Source: Thauera chlorobenzoica
GTDB taxonomy: Bacteria; Pseudomonadota; Gammaproteobacteria; Burkholderiales; Rhodocyclaceae
NCBI RefSeq assembly: GCF_001922305.1
Contig: NZ_CP018839.1
Coordinates: forward strand, 2,232,001-2,296,000
Reading direction: 5' to 3'
DNA: 64,000 bases
Within the stretch, counting starts at the first letter, position 1. Each line of letters begins with the position of its first letter. Under the pieces are notes generated by a model. The model worked only from the letters and a program-made list of their open reading frames with translations, did no database searches and had not been told where the DNA came from. The position numbers and the translations under genes were made by a program. Positions 28,832 through 38,103 of the stretch are shown in pieces.

Positions 28832-28864
28832 GGGGGATAAAAATGCATGTCGGCTTCTCCTCCG

Positions 28865-28912
28865 TAATGGCCCGGGATTGGGCTGTTATTCGTTTTTTTA
28901 TTTTGGCCATTA
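28865..28912. repeat. Inverted repeat in ligase / LysR intergenic region
   Basis: TAATGGCC (28865-28872) is repeated inverted as GGCCATTA (28905-28912), with centres 40 bases apart. A second arm pair CGTTTTTT/AAAAAACG (28891-28898, 28912-28919) overlaps it. The two TAATGGCC sites could be paired operators four helical turns apart, or the region may form a stem in the ligase leader. Confidence 0.4.
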
Positions 28913-28957
28913 AAAAACGTGGAGGGCTGGGGCACAATAGCAATCATCCGATTACCC

Positions 28958-28976
28958 TTATCTCGATTCTTGATAA
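28958..28976. promoter_or_regulatory. LysR-type dyad upstream of the third LysR gene
   Basis: TTATC-N9-GATAA encloses a T-N11-A box (28961-28973). It lies 9 bases before the GTG start of the LysR gene, matching the position of the dyad at the iorA-linked LysR gene. Confidence 0.45.
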
Positions 28977-28985
28977 CCGTCTGCC

Positions 28986-29963
28986 GTGCGTGACTTCGAT
29001 CTGAACCTGCTGCGCGTGCTGCTCGCCGTCCATGACGCCGGCAGCGTCAGTGCTGCGGCGCTGGCCCTCGGCGTCAGCCAGCCCACGGTGAGCACGGCGC
29101 TCGGGCGCCTGCGGCGGATCTTCGGCGAGCCGCTGTTCATCAAGACCGCTATCGGCATGACGCCGACCGCGCGCGCCCAGGCGCTCGCGGCACGCTCGCG
29201 CGAAGTGCTGGCCAAGGTCGACACCGAGATCCTCGCCGGCGACCGCTTCGATGCGCAGCAGGTGGTGGGCGAGTTCACCTTCGCGATGTCGGACGTGGGC
29301 GAGATGGTGTTCCTGCCCCGCATCCTCGACAGCCTGCGCCATCTGGCGCCGCAGGCGACGCTGCGTTCGGTCGCGGTGACGCCGAGCGAGCTGTCGCGGG
29401 CGATGGCGGCGGGCGAGATCGATCTGGCGATCGGCTACTTTCCCGATCTCGACGCTGCCGGTTTTTACCGCCAGAAGCTGCTCGACCATCGTTTCGTCTG
29501 CCTGCTGCGGGCCGATCACCCGCTGCGTGACGAGCGCATCACCCTGCAGCAGTTTCTCGAACTCGGCCATGCCGTGGTGCGTGCCGAAGGCCGCAGCCAG
29601 GAAGTGTTCGAAAAATTCCTCGAGCGCCAGCGCATCGAGCGCCGGATCGTGCTGCGCACGCCGCACTTCATGAGCCTGCCGGTGATCGTCGGCAAATCGG
29701 ACCTGATCGTGACCGTGCCGCACGCGATCGGCCATTACTTTTCGTCGATCGGTGCCAACATCCGCATGGTCGAGCCGCCGCTGCCGATCCCGTGCATCGA
29801 GCTCTACCAGCACTGGCACCGCAGCTACCATCACGATGCGCGCAACCGCTGGCTGCGCGGGCTGGTGGCGCAGCTGTTCTCGGAGGACCGCGACGAGTGG
29901 CCCTATCCTTTCGCGCGGACCGCGTCCGGCGCGGGGGCGGCCCGCACCGGCCCGGAGGCGTGA
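28986..29963 (+). CDS. LysR family regulator next to aryl-CoA ligase
   Basis: This 325-residue LysR-type regulator starts with GTG. The HTH is MRDFDLNLLRVLLAVHDAGSVSAAALALGVSQPTVSTALGRLR. The effector domain begins GEFTFAMSDVGEMVFLPRIL, related to the two LysR proteins upstream. A Gly/Ala/Arg-rich tail extends past the normal C-terminus. It is divergent from the aryl-CoA ligase gene and converges on paaY; it probably controls the ligase. Confidence 0.9.
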   Translation: MRDFDLNLLRVLLAVHDAGSVSAAALALGVSQPTVSTALGRLRRIFGEPLFIKTAIGMTPTARAQALAARSREVLAKVDTEILAGDRFDAQQVVGEFTFAMSDVGEMVFLPRILDSLRHLAPQATLRSVAVTPSELSRAMAAGEIDLAIGYFPDLDAAGFYRQKLLDHRFVCLLRADHPLRDERITLQQFLELGHAVVRAEGRSQEVFEKFLERQRIERRIVLRTPHFMSLPVIVGKSDLIVTVPHAIGHYFSSIGANIRMVEPPLPIPCIELYQHWHRSYHHDARNRWLRGLVAQLFSEDRDEWPYPFARTASGAGAARTGPEA

Positions 29964-29971
29964 ACAGGAAA

Positions 29972-29987
29972 GGGCGCCGCAGCGCCC
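29972..29987. terminator. Hairpin between LysR gene and paaY
   Basis: GGGCGC-CGCA-GCGCCC forms a compact 6-bp GC stem between two convergent genes. There is no clear T tract, so termination strength is uncertain. Confidence 0.45.
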
Positions 29988-30000
29988 CTGTGCAACGGAT

Positions 30001-30609
30001 TCAGCCGGCGCGCCGGCGTGCTTCGCTGAGCGGCACGATGTCGGGCATCTCGAAGCGGCGGCGTTCGGGGTCGGCTTCGCGCAGCGGCTCGCACGGCTTC
30101 AGGGTGGCGAGGCTGCGCGCGGCGAGCGCGTGGTAGCACTCGGTGCCGACGATCTTCCACGCGCGCTCCTGATCGGTCAGCGGACGCAGCACCTTGGCCG
30201 GTACGCCCGCCACCAGCATGCCGGGCGGCACTTTCATCTCGGCCTTCACGAAGGCGCAGGCGGCGACGATGCTGCCTTCGCCGATTTCGGCGTAGTCCAT
30301 CACCACCGCATTCATGCCGATCAGGGCGTTGCGCCCGACGCGGCAGGCGTGGAGCACCGCGGCGTGGCCGATGTGGCCGTTCTGCTCGACCACGGTATCG
30401 ATTTCGGGAAAGCCGTGCAGGACGCAGGCGTCCTGCACGTTGCTTCCTTCTTCGAGCACGATGCGGCCGAAGTCACCGCGCAGCGAGGCTTGCGGGGCGA
30501 CGTAACAGCCCGGCCCGACGAAGACGTCGCCGATCAGCACCGCATCCGGATGAACGAAGGCGGTGGGGTGGATGACGGGACGGACGCCGTCGATTTCGTA
30601 GCAGGGCAT
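30001..30609 (-). CDS. paaY: Phenylacetate degradation protein PaaY (thioesterase)
   Basis: PaaY is a hexapeptide-repeat, gamma-carbonic-anhydrase-fold thioesterase. It hydrolyses dead-end CoA thioesters (for example 2-hydroxycyclohepta-1,4,6-triene-1-formyl-CoA) formed during phenylacetate catabolism. The 202-residue product [23 protein letters not shown] shows left-handed beta-helix repeats. It also has metal-binding His residues in [28 protein letters not shown]. The ATG at 30609 is chosen because the upstream open frame is antisense-like sequence overlapping paaN. It follows paaN by 35 bases in the same direction. Confidence 0.93.
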   Translation of the reverse strand: MPCYEIDGVRPVIHPTAFVHPDAVLIGDVFVGPGCYVAPQASLRGDFGRIVLEEGSNVQDACVLHGFPEIDTVVEQNGHIGHAAVLHACRVGRNALIGMNAVVMDYAEIGEGSIVAACAFVKAEMKVPPGMLVAGVPAKVLRPLTDQERAWKIVGTECYHALAARSLATLKPCEPLREADPERRRFEMPDIVPLSEARRRAG

Positions 30610-30644
30610 GGGTCGTTTTCCTCCGGGGGCGTTTTCAGGCGGGT

Positions 30645-32309
30645 TCAGTCGACATGGTAACGGCGTTGCACGACGCGGAACCGGTTGGCAACGAAGGCGG
30701 CGTCGGCGTAGCTCGCATTGGCGGCCGGGTTCATGCCGACACCATGATAGTCGGAGAACGCCGCGGACTGGTTCACGAACACCCCGCCGGCGAGGTTCAG
30801 CGACAGCGCCACGCCGGCGCGCAGCGTCGCTTCGGTCATGGCCTCGATCACCGCGCTGCGGGTGGAGTACAGCCCCACCGTCAGCGCGCCGCGCTCGCGC
30901 ACGATGCGCTCGGACAGCTGCAGCGCGGCGTCGGCGTCGGCCGCGCGCACGACGAAGCTGATCGGGCCGAAGCGTTCCTCCATATAGGCGGCCTCGTCGG
31001 CGGCGTCGCAGGCGACGATCACCGGCGTGCGCACTTGCGCCTGGGGGAACTCGGCATGGACGAGCGCCTTCGAGGCCAGCACCACCTGGCCGAAGCCGTG
31101 GGCTTGGTCGATGCGGGCGAGGGTGGCGGGCGACTGGATCGCGCCCAGTACCGCGGTGGCGACGGTCTCGTCGGAGAGGAAGCGGGCAACCGCGGCGCCG
31201 AGGTCGGCGGCGACTTCGTCGAAGCGCTTGTGGCCCTGGTCGGTGTCGATGCCGCCGGCGGGGACGATGATCGCCTGGGTCGTCGTACACATCTGGCCGG
31301 CGTACAGCGACAGGGTGAATGCGAGATTCTTCAGCATGCCCTTGTAGTTGTCGGTGGACTCGATGACGACGTTGTTGACGCCGGCCAGTTCGGCATACAC
31401 CTGAGCCTGGCGGGCATGGTCGAGCAGCCAGTTGCCGAACGCGGTGCTGCCGGTGAAGTCGATCGACTTCACCGCCGGGTGGGTGGCAAGGTGGCGGGTG
31501 GCGGCGGGGTCGTCGACCACCGCGAGCGTCACCAGGTTGGGGTCCAGGCCCTGTTCGGCGAGCACTTCGCGGGCAATGGCGACGCTGATCGCCGCCGGCA
31601 GGATGGCGTTTTCATGAGGCTTGACGATCACCGGGTTGCCGGTGGCGAGCGCGGCGAAGAGGCCCGGATAGGTGTTCCAGGTGGGGAAGGTGCCGCAGCC
31701 GATCACCAGTGCGACGCCGCGACCGACGATCTCGAAGTGCTTGCGCAGGCGCAGCGGCGGGTTCTTGCCCTGGGGCTTTTCCCACACCGCCTCGGCGGGG
31801 ATGCGGCTCATCTCGTCCCACGCGGTGGCGACCGCTTCGAGGCCGCGGTCCTGGGCGTGCGCGCCGCCGGCCTGGAAGGCCATCATCCAGCCCTGGCCAG
31901 TGGTCATCATCACCGCGTGGGCGAGCTCGAAGCTGCGCCGGTTCAGGCGCTGGAGGATTTCCAGGCAGATTCCGACCCGCCCTTCGGCACCGATCTGCCG
32001 CCAGCCGGGCATCGCCGCTTCGGCGGCACGTACCAGGGCATCGGGCGCGCAGACCGGGTAGCGTACGTCGAGGGCGATGCCGTAGGGTGAGCGCTCGGTC
32101 GCGGCCCAGCCGGCCTGACCCGGCTGGTCGAGGACGAAGTCGCGGCCGAGGTGGCTTTCGAAGGCGCGCTTGCCGGCTTCGGCGGCGTCCTCGCCGTAGC
32201 TCCGCGGGCTGGGCGTTTCGGCGTAGGGGCTCCAGTAGCCGCGCGTGTGCAGGGCGGAGAGGGCAGCGTCGAGGGTCGGCTTGTGGGCTTCGAAAAGAGG
32301 GTGGCTCAT
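30645..32309 (-). CDS. paaN: Phenylacetic acid degradation protein PaaN (aldehyde dehydrogenase type)
   Basis: This 554-residue member of the PaaN_2-type family is related to the aldehyde-dehydrogenase half of PaaZ. It is expected to oxidise the ring-opened semialdehyde-CoA. Visible elements include [23 protein letters not shown] (cofactor region), [16 protein letters not shown] and the nucleophilic Cys at about 341 in [12 protein letters not shown]. No MaoC-type hydratase domain is attached, unlike E. coli PaaZ (about 680 residues), so ring hydrolysis needs another protein. The ATG at 32309 starts the family N-terminus [17 protein letters not shown]. It is divergent from paaG across the palindromic operator. 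Confidence 0.92.
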   Translation of the reverse strand: MSHPLFEAHKPTLDAALSALHTRGYWSPYAETPSPRSYGEDAAEAGKRAFESHLGRDFVLDQPGQAGWAATERSPYGIALDVRYPVCAPDALVRAAEAAMPGWRQIGAEGRVGICLEILQRLNRRSFELAHAVMMTTGQGWMMAFQAGGAHAQDRGLEAVATAWDEMSRIPAEAVWEKPQGKNPPLRLRKHFEIVGRGVALVIGCGTFPTWNTYPGLFAALATGNPVIVKPHENAILPAAISVAIAREVLAEQGLDPNLVTLAVVDDPAATRHLATHPAVKSIDFTGSTAFGNWLLDHARQAQVYAELAGVNNVVIESTDNYKGMLKNLAFTLSLYAGQMCTTTQAIIVPAGGIDTDQGHKRFDEVAADLGAAVARFLSDETVATAVLGAIQSPATLARIDQAHGFGQVVLASKALVHAEFPQAQVRTPVIVACDAADEAAYMEERFGPISFVVRAADADAALQLSERIVRERGALTVGLYSTRSAVIEAMTEATLRAGVALSLNLAGGVFVNQSAAFSDYHGVGMNPAANASYADAAFVANRFRVVQRRYHVD

Positions 32310-32406
32310 GGTCGTCTCCTTGGGGTGGTCAGGCCGGCACGCACGGTGAAATAGTGTGGGCTGCACAAAAATTTTGTGCCGGCAAGGTCTCGGGGGAAAA
32401 AAGTGC

Positions 32407-32436
32407 TTGTCTTTTGATGTAGCTCAAGACTACTAT
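32407..32436 (+). promoter_or_regulatory. Putative promoter of the paaG-J operon
   Basis: TTGTCT (32407-32412) and TACTAT (32431-32436) are spaced by 18 bases. The 16-bp palindrome begins 4 bases after the -10 box, so a bound repressor would block initiation. The assignment is by motif only. Confidence 0.45.
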
Positions 32437-32439
32437 TGA

Positions 32440-32455
32440 TTGACCGATCGGTCAA
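32440..32455. promoter_or_regulatory. Palindromic operator, probable PaaR site
   Basis: TTGACCGATCGGTCAA is a perfect 16-bp palindrome in the divergent paaN/paaG region, 66 bases before the paaG ATG. TetR-family repressors bind such sites, and the cluster encodes its own TetR regulator (39266-39904). Phenylacetyl-CoA is the known effector of PaaR-type repressors. The link is inference from position and symmetry. Confidence 0.75.
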
Positions 32456-32520
32456 ATTTATAAACGAGGCGCTGTGGGCATCATTGCATCCCGGCCCCGC
32501 TGCATGGAGAGACAGGGAAC

Positions 32521-33327
32521 ATGAACGAGGCGATGGAGACGATTCTTTTCGAAGTCGAGGACGGGGTCGCGACCCTGACGCTGAACCGTCCGGAGCGGCT
32601 CAACAGCTTCAACGACCGCATGCACGACGAGCTGCGCCAAGCGCTGGCGCGGGTGCGTGCAGGGCGGGCCGACGGCAGCGTCCGCGTGCTCGTGCTCACC
32701 GGCGCCGGGCGCGGCTTCTGCGCCGGCCAGGACCTGTCCGACCGCAACGTCGCGCCCGGCGGCGAGGCGGTCGACCTGGGGGCGTCGGTGGAAAAGAACT
32801 ACAAGCCGCTGGTGCTGGCGCTGCGCGCGCTCGAGCTGCCGGTGATCGCCGCCGTCAACGGCGTCGCCGCAGGGGCGGGGGCGAACATCGCGCTGGCCTG
32901 CGACCTGGTGTTCGCCGCGCGCTCGGCGAGCTTCATCCAGGCGTTCAGCAAGCTCGGGCTGATTCCCGACACCGGCGGCACCTGGATCCTGCCGCGCCTG
33001 CTGGGGCCGGCGCGCGCCCTGGGCCTGGCCCTGCTCGGCGAACGCCTGAGCGCGGAGCAGGCCGAGCAGTGGGGGCTGATCTGGAAGACGGTGGACGATG
33101 CCGCGTTGATGAGCACGGTGGGCGCGGTTGCGCGCCAGCTCGCGCAGGGGCCGACCTTCGGCTACGCGCAGACGAAGAAGGCGATCTGGGAGAGCTCGCT
33201 GCGCGGCCTCGAAGCCCAGCTCGACGTCGAGCGCGACCTGATGTCGGCCTGCGGGCGTTCGGAAGACTACCGCGAGGGGGTGGCCGCATTCATGGACAAG
33301 CGTGCGCCGCAGTTCAAGGGCCGCTGA
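32521..33327 (+). CDS. paaG: 1,2-epoxyphenylacetyl-CoA isomerase
   Basis: PaaG is a crotonase-fold enzyme that isomerises ring-1,2-epoxyphenylacetyl-CoA to the oxepin. It has 268 residues with crotonase motifs: TLNRPERLNSFNDRMHDELR, the oxyanion-hole segment GRGFCAGQDLSDR, and AAVNGVAAGAGANIALACDLVFAA. FSKLGLIPDTGGTWILPRL carries an Asp at the position used for isomerisation in PaaG/ECI-type enzymes. An ATG start with GGAGAG upstream begins the plus-strand paa operon. PaaF is the alternative call, but the FSKLGLIPDTG pattern favours PaaG. Confidence 0.9.
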   Translation: MNEAMETILFEVEDGVATLTLNRPERLNSFNDRMHDELRQALARVRAGRADGSVRVLVLTGAGRGFCAGQDLSDRNVAPGGEAVDLGASVEKNYKPLVLALRALELPVIAAVNGVAAGAGANIALACDLVFAARSASFIQAFSKLGLIPDTGGTWILPRLLGPARALGLALLGERLSAEQAEQWGLIWKTVDDAALMSTVGAVARQLAQGPTFGYAQTKKAIWESSLRGLEAQLDVERDLMSACGRSEDYREGVAAFMDKRAPQFKGR

Positions 33328-33432
33328 ACGGCCGCTTCCGCGGCTCCTGGCCGACGGGAACATGGAAGCCGATGGTCGGCGGATGTGCACATTCGGCGGG
33401 TTGCGTACCCGCATTGCAATGAAGAGGATGGG

Positions 33433-33924
33433 ATGAACAAGACGAGCCCGACACCGCAGGCACAGGATGCCCAGGCCGTGGCCGAACAGGTCGGCCGGTC
33501 GATGTATGCGCGCGACCACGCTTCGCGCGGACTGGGAATTGAAATCGCGGCGATCGGCCCGGGCTATGCGCGCCTCACCATGACGGTCGAGGAGCGCATG
33601 CTCAACGGCCTGGGCGCGTGTCACGGCGCCTTCATCACCGCGGTGGCCGATTCCGCCTTCGCCTATGCCTGCAACGCCTGCAACGAGCAGACCGTGGCTT
33701 CGGGCATCAGTCTGGATTTCCTGCGCCCGGGGCGGCTGGGCGACGTGCTCACCGCGGAAGCGCACGAAGTGCAGGCTTCCGGGCGCACCGGGTTGTACGA
33801 CATCCGCGTCACCAACCAGGCCGGTGAGCTGGTCGCGCTGTTGCGCGGCAAGTCGTACCGGAAGAAGGGGCGGCCGGTGATCGTGGCGGGCGAGGGCGGC
33901 ACGCACCTATCGAATATCGATTGA
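33433..33924 (+). CDS. paaI: Phenylacetyl-CoA thioesterase PaaI
   Basis: PaaI is a hot-dog-fold thioesterase that hydrolyses phenylacetyl-CoA and hydroxylated derivatives, relieving CoA sequestration. The 163-residue product contains MLNGLGACHGAFITAVADSAFAYACN, with the catalytic Asp in the central helix, and a later SGISLDFLRPGRLGDVLTAEA strand. The ATG at 33433 is preferred; the frame opens at 33385 without family match. It lies between paaG and paaK in the operon. Confidence 0.93.
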   Translation: MNKTSPTPQAQDAQAVAEQVGRSMYARDHASRGLGIEIAAIGPGYARLTMTVEERMLNGLGACHGAFITAVADSAFAYACNACNEQTVASGISLDFLRPGRLGDVLTAEAHEVQASGRTGLYDIRVTNQAGELVALLRGKSYRKKGRPVIVAGEGGTHLSNID

Positions 33925-33947
33925 TCAAGCACACCAAGGAGGAGACC

Positions 33948-35270
33948 ATGCCGATCAACCGCTACGCGCCCGCGCAGCTCGAGCCGATCGAGACGGCCAG
34001 CGCCGACGAGCTGCGCGCCTTGCAGCTCGAACGGCTGCAATGGAGCGTGCGCCACGCGTACGACAACGTGCCGCACTATCGCCAGGCCTTCGATGCCAAG
34101 GGCGTGCATCCGGACGACCTGCGCACGCTCGAGGACCTGGCGAAGTTCCCGTTCACCACCAAGCACGACCTGCGCGACAACTACCCGTTCGGGATGTTCG
34201 CGGTGCCGCTCGAGCGGGTCGCCCGCATCCATGCTTCGTCCGGCACCACCGGCAAGCCGACGGTGGTCGGGTACACGCTGAAGGACATCGATACCTGGGC
34301 CACGGTGGTGGCGCGCTCGATCCGCGCCTCGGGCGGACGCCCCGGCGACATGGTGCACGTGTCCTACGGCTACGGGCTGTTTACCGGCGGCCTGGGGGCG
34401 CACTACGGCGCGGAGAAGCTCGGCTGCACCGTGGTGCCGATGTCGGGCGGGCAGACCGAGAAGCAGATCCAGGTGATCCAGGACTTCAAGCCGAAGATCA
34501 TCATGGTGACGCCGTCCTACATGCTGACCATTCTCGACGAGATGGAGGCGCAGGGCATCGATCCGAAGAGCACTTCGCTCAAGATCGGCATCTTCGGCGC
34601 CGAGCCGTGGACGCCGGCGATGCGCGAGGCGATGGAGGCGCGCTCGGGGATGGATGCGGTCGACATCTACGGCCTGTCCGAAGTGATGGGGCCGGGGGTG
34701 GCCAACGAGTGCGTCGAAACGAAGGACGGCCCGACCATCTGGGAGGACCACTTCTATCCCGAGATCATCGACCCGATGACCGGCGAGGTGCTGCCCGACG
34801 GTGCCGAGGGCGAGCTGGTGTTCACGTCGCTCTCCAAGGAAGCGATGCCGGTGATCCGCTACCGCACCCGGGACCTCACCCGCCTGCTGCCGCCTACTGC
34901 GCGCAGCATGCGGCGGATGGCCAAGATCACCGGGCGCAGCGACGACATGCTGATCATCCGCGGGGTCAACGTGTTCCCGACCCAGATCGAGGAGCTGATC
35001 TGCAAGATGCCCAAGCTGGCGCCGCACTACCTGCTCGAGGTGGACAAGAACGGCCACATGGACACCCTCACGGTCCGGGTCGAAGTGAACCCGGAAGCCC
35101 AGGTCGGACGCCACCCCGAGCACAAGGAAGCGCTTGCCAAGGAGCTCACCCACCTGATCAAGAGCCTGATCGGGGTGTCGTGCAAGGTCGCCGTCGGCGA
35201 GCCGTTCAGCATCGAGCGGGTCACCATCGGCAAGGCCCGGCGCGTCATCGACCGTCGTCCCAGAAGCTGA
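33948..35270 (+). CDS. paaK: Phenylacetate-CoA ligase
   Basis: PaaK activates phenylacetate to phenylacetyl-CoA using ATP, the first step of the pathway. The 440 residues match the usual length. Motifs are [15 protein letters not shown] (P-loop), [17 protein letters not shown], and [21 protein letters not shown] at the hinge to the C-terminal subdomain. AAGGAGG at 33937-33943 is a near-ideal ribosome-binding site and fixes the ATG at 33948 over the in-frame upstream start at 33921. Confidence 0.95.
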   Translation: MPINRYAPAQLEPIETASADELRALQLERLQWSVRHAYDNVPHYRQAFDAKGVHPDDLRTLEDLAKFPFTTKHDLRDNYPFGMFAVPLERVARIHASSGTTGKPTVVGYTLKDIDTWATVVARSIRASGGRPGDMVHVSYGYGLFTGGLGAHYGAEKLGCTVVPMSGGQTEKQIQVIQDFKPKIIMVTPSYMLTILDEMEAQGIDPKSTSLKIGIFGAEPWTPAMREAMEARSGMDAVDIYGLSEVMGPGVANECVETKDGPTIWEDHFYPEIIDPMTGEVLPDGAEGELVFTSLSKEAMPVIRYRTRDLTRLLPPTARSMRRMAKITGRSDDMLIIRGVNVFPTQIEELICKMPKLAPHYLLEVDKNGHMDTLTVRVEVNPEAQVGRHPEHKEALAKELTHLIKSLIGVSCKVAVGEPFSIERVTIGKARRVIDRRPRS

Positions 35271-35349
35271 CTCCACGAAACCGATACTGATACCGACAGC
35301 GCGGCCGGCCGAAGGCCTGCACCGCGCACCCCCCAACGAGGAGCGAAGC

Positions 35350-36348
35350 ATGTATACCCAGTCCCTCAGCATTCCCGACAGCGATGCGCCCCAGCGCCCG
35401 CGCGCTGCCGAAAATCCCGAGTACGTCGCCCAGTTCAACGCCAGGATCGATGCCGGCGGCTTCATCGAGCCCAAGGACTGGATGCCGGAGGCCTACCGCC
35501 GGACGCTGGTCCGGCAGATCAGCCAGCACGCCCACTCCGAGATCGTCGGCATGCTCCCCGAAGGCAACTGGATCACCCGCGCCCCCAGCCTCAAGCGCAA
35601 GGCGATCCTGCTCGCCAAGGTGCAGGACGAGGGCGGCCACGGCCTGTACCTGTACGCCGCCGCCGAAACGCTCGGGGTGTCGCGTGACGAGCTCTATGAA
35701 GCCTTGCTCTCGGGCAAGGCCAAGTACAGCTCGATCTTCAACTACCCAACGCTGACCTGGGCCGACATCGGCGTGGTCGGCTGGCTGGTCGACGGCGCCG
35801 CGATCATGAACCAGATCCCGCTGTGCAAGTGCAGCTACGGCCCTTATGCGCGCGCCATGATCCGGGTGTGCAAGGAAGAATCTTTCCACCAGCGCCAGGG
35901 CTTCGATCTGCTGCTGACGATGATGAAAGGCACCGCCGAGCAACGCGAGATGGTGCAGGACGCGGTCAATCGCTGGTGGTGGCCGTCGATCATGATGTTC
36001 GGCCCGCACGATCACGACAGCGTGCACACCGAGACCGCGCGCTGGGGCATCAAGCGCATCTCCAACGACGACCTGCGGCAGAAGTTCGTCGACGCCACGG
36101 TGAAGCAGGCCGAAGTGCTCGGCGTCACCCTGCCCGATCCTGCGCTGAAGTGGAACGCCGAGCGCGGTCACCACGACTTCGGCACCATCGACTGGGACGA
36201 ATTCTGGAACGTGGTCGGCGGCCACGGCCAGTGCAACGTCGACCGCCTGGCCGAGCGCAAGCGCGCCTGGGAGGAGGGTGCCTGGGTGCGCGAGGCCGCC
36301 CTCGCCTACGCCGAGAAACAGGCAGCACGCGAGCAACGGGCCGCCTGA
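35350..36348 (+). CDS. paaA: Phenylacetyl-CoA epoxidase subunit A (catalytic)
   Basis: PaaA is the di-iron oxygenase subunit of the PaaABCE complex that converts phenylacetyl-CoA to its 1,2-epoxide with O2. The 332-residue ferritin-like protein shows the iron-ligand motifs [16 protein letters not shown] and [17 protein letters not shown] (two ExxH-type sites). It begins the paaABCDE run, with GAGGAG before the ATG. Its presence shows that the pathway here is the aerobic CoA-dependent hybrid route. Confidence 0.96.
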   Translation: MYTQSLSIPDSDAPQRPRAAENPEYVAQFNARIDAGGFIEPKDWMPEAYRRTLVRQISQHAHSEIVGMLPEGNWITRAPSLKRKAILLAKVQDEGGHGLYLYAAAETLGVSRDELYEALLSGKAKYSSIFNYPTLTWADIGVVGWLVDGAAIMNQIPLCKCSYGPYARAMIRVCKEESFHQRQGFDLLLTMMKGTAEQREMVQDAVNRWWWPSIMMFGPHDHDSVHTETARWGIKRISNDDLRQKFVDATVKQAEVLGVTLPDPALKWNAERGHHDFGTIDWDEFWNVVGGHGQCNVDRLAERKRAWEEGAWVREAALAYAEKQAAREQRAA

Positions 36349-36416
36349 GCGGCACTGTCTTCACCGATCCCGACCACCCGAGGCGGCAGGCAGGCCGCCC
36401 GTAGAGGAGTACCGAC

Positions 36417-36704
36417 ATGGAACGCAAGGAATGGCCGCTGTGGGAAGTCTTCATCCGCAGCCGTAACGGACTCGATCACAAGCATTGCGGCAGCGTGCAT
36501 GCGCCGGACGCGAGAATGGCGCTGCAGGTGGCGCGCGATGTGTATACCCGGCGCCTCGAAGGGGTGTCGATCTGGGTGGTGAAGGCGTCCGACATCGTCG
36601 CCTCCGACCCCGACGCCAAGCCCGAGCTGTTCGACCCGGCCGAGGACAAGATCTACCGCCACCCGACCTTCTACAAGCTGCCCGACGAAGTCAACCACAT
36701 GTGA
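36417..36704 (+). CDS. paaB: Phenylacetyl-CoA epoxidase subunit B
   Basis: PaaB is a small (95 residue) structural subunit needed for assembly of the PaaABC(E) epoxidase. The sequence EWPLWEVFIRSRNGLDHKHCGS followed by ALQVARDVYTRRLEGVSIWVV is diagnostic for the family. It lies 68 bases after paaA and 79 bases before paaC, in the conserved order. Confidence 0.95.
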   Translation: MERKEWPLWEVFIRSRNGLDHKHCGSVHAPDARMALQVARDVYTRRLEGVSIWVVKASDIVASDPDAKPELFDPAEDKIYRHPTFYKLPDEVNHM

Positions 36705-36783
36705 GCAGGGCCGCCGGGAAGCGGCGCCCCGTTCCCGGCCAGGTACCTTTTGCCCCGACTTCGCAGAGACAAGGATTTCCCCC

Positions 36784-37536
36784 ATGAGCCAACAACATCT
36801 CGAATACGTGCTGCGCCTCGGCGACAACGCACTGATCCTCGGTCAGCGCCTGTCCGAATGGTGCGGCCGCGCGCCGGTGATCGAGGAAGATCTCGCCCTC
36901 GCCAACATGGCGCTCGATCTCATCGGCCAGGCCCGCCTGCTCCTGACCCACGCCGGCAAGCTCGAAGGCAAGGGCCGCGACGAGGACCAGCTCGCCTTCC
37001 TGCGCGTCGAGCGTGACTACCGCAACCTCACCCTGACCGAGCTGCCGAACCACGATTTCGGCCGCACCACGGTGCGCAACTTCCTCTTCAGCGCCTTCCA
37101 GGTGCTGCTGTGGGAGCGTCTCGCGCGCTCGACCGACACCGAACTGGCGGCGATCGCGGCGAAGAGCCTGAAGGAGGCGCGCTACCACCTCAATCACTCG
37201 GCCGAGTGGGTGATCCGCCTCGGCGACGGCACTGCCGAATCGCAGCTCCGCACCCAGGCCGCACTCGACTACCTGTGGCCGTACATGGCCGAACTGTTCT
37301 CGGCCGACGCGGCCGACGCGGCCGTCGCTGCGGCCGGCATCGGCCCGGCCTGGAGCGAGCTCGAAGCCGCCTGGCAGGCGAGCGTGCTGCCGGTGCTGGA
37401 GGAGGCCACGCTGACGGTGCCGGCGAACACCCCGTTCCGCAGCCAGGGCCGGCTCGGCCGCCATTCCGAACACATGGGGCACCTGCTGGCCACGCTGCAG
37501 CACATGCAGCGCACCTACCCGGGCGCACAGTGGTGA
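36784..37536 (+). CDS. paaC: Phenylacetyl-CoA epoxidase subunit C (structural)
   Basis: PaaC is a ferritin-like partner of PaaA that lacks the di-iron site and stabilises the complex. The 250-residue product contains YVLRLGDNALILGQRLSEWCG, MALDLIGQARLLLTHAG and LKEARYHLNHSAEWVIRLGDG, all typical. An Ala-rich segment (about 165-185) lies in the loop before the last helices. It is followed by paaD after 39 bases. Confidence 0.95.
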   Translation: MSQQHLEYVLRLGDNALILGQRLSEWCGRAPVIEEDLALANMALDLIGQARLLLTHAGKLEGKGRDEDQLAFLRVERDYRNLTLTELPNHDFGRTTVRNFLFSAFQVLLWERLARSTDTELAAIAAKSLKEARYHLNHSAEWVIRLGDGTAESQLRTQAALDYLWPYMAELFSADAADAAVAAAGIGPAWSELEAAWQASVLPVLEEATLTVPANTPFRSQGRLGRHSEHMGHLLATLQHMQRTYPGAQW

Positions 37537-37575
37537 GCGGGCGATGCTAATAACCGATATCGCAGGCGTGCGGAC

Positions 37576-38067
37576 ATGCTGACCGAAGCCCAGGCCTGGG
37601 CGGCGCTCGAGGCCGTGCCCGACCCCGAAGTGCCGGTGGTGTCGGTAGTGGAGCTTGGCATCGTGCGCGAGCTGCACTGCCGCCCCGGGGGCGTCACCGT
37701 GGTGGTGACGCCGACCTACTCCGGCTGTCCGGCGACCGAAGTGATCGGCGACACCATCCGTGCGGCGCTGGAGAACGCCGGCGCGGGTGAAGTCCGCCTC
37801 CAGACCCGGCTCGATCCGGCGTGGACCAGCGACTGGATCGGCGAGGCCGCGCGCGAGAAGCTGCGCGCCTACGGCATCGTCCCGCCCAGCGGCAAGGCCG
37901 CCGCGGGCGCGGCGCAGCCGATCCGCTTCGTCAAGCGCCGCCTTGCCTGCCCGCGCTGCGGTTCGGACGACACCGAGCGCCTGTCGGAGTTCGGCTCCAC
38001 CGCGTGCAAGTCGACCTGGCGCTGCAAGGCCTGTCTCGAACCTTTCGAATATTTCAAGCCGATCTGA
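37576..38067 (+). CDS. paaD: Phenylacetyl-CoA epoxidase maturation protein PaaD
   Basis: PaaD is needed for an active epoxidase, probably through iron-sulfur or di-iron site maturation. The N-terminal part is a MIP18/DUF59 domain (VPDPEVPVVSVVELGIVREL with YSGCPATEVIGD). The C-terminus carries a zinc-ribbon-like Cys set in RRLACPRCGSDD and WRCKACLEPF. At 163 residues it is of normal length. Confidence 0.93.
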   Translation: MLTEAQAWAALEAVPDPEVPVVSVVELGIVRELHCRPGGVTVVVTPTYSGCPATEVIGDTIRAALENAGAGEVRLQTRLDPAWTSDWIGEAAREKLRAYGIVPPSGKAAAGAAQPIRFVKRRLACPRCGSDDTERLSEFGSTACKSTWRCKACLEPFEYFKPI

Positions 38068-38103
38068 TCCGCCGACAGGGCAGACGGACAACGGAGACCA
38101 AGC

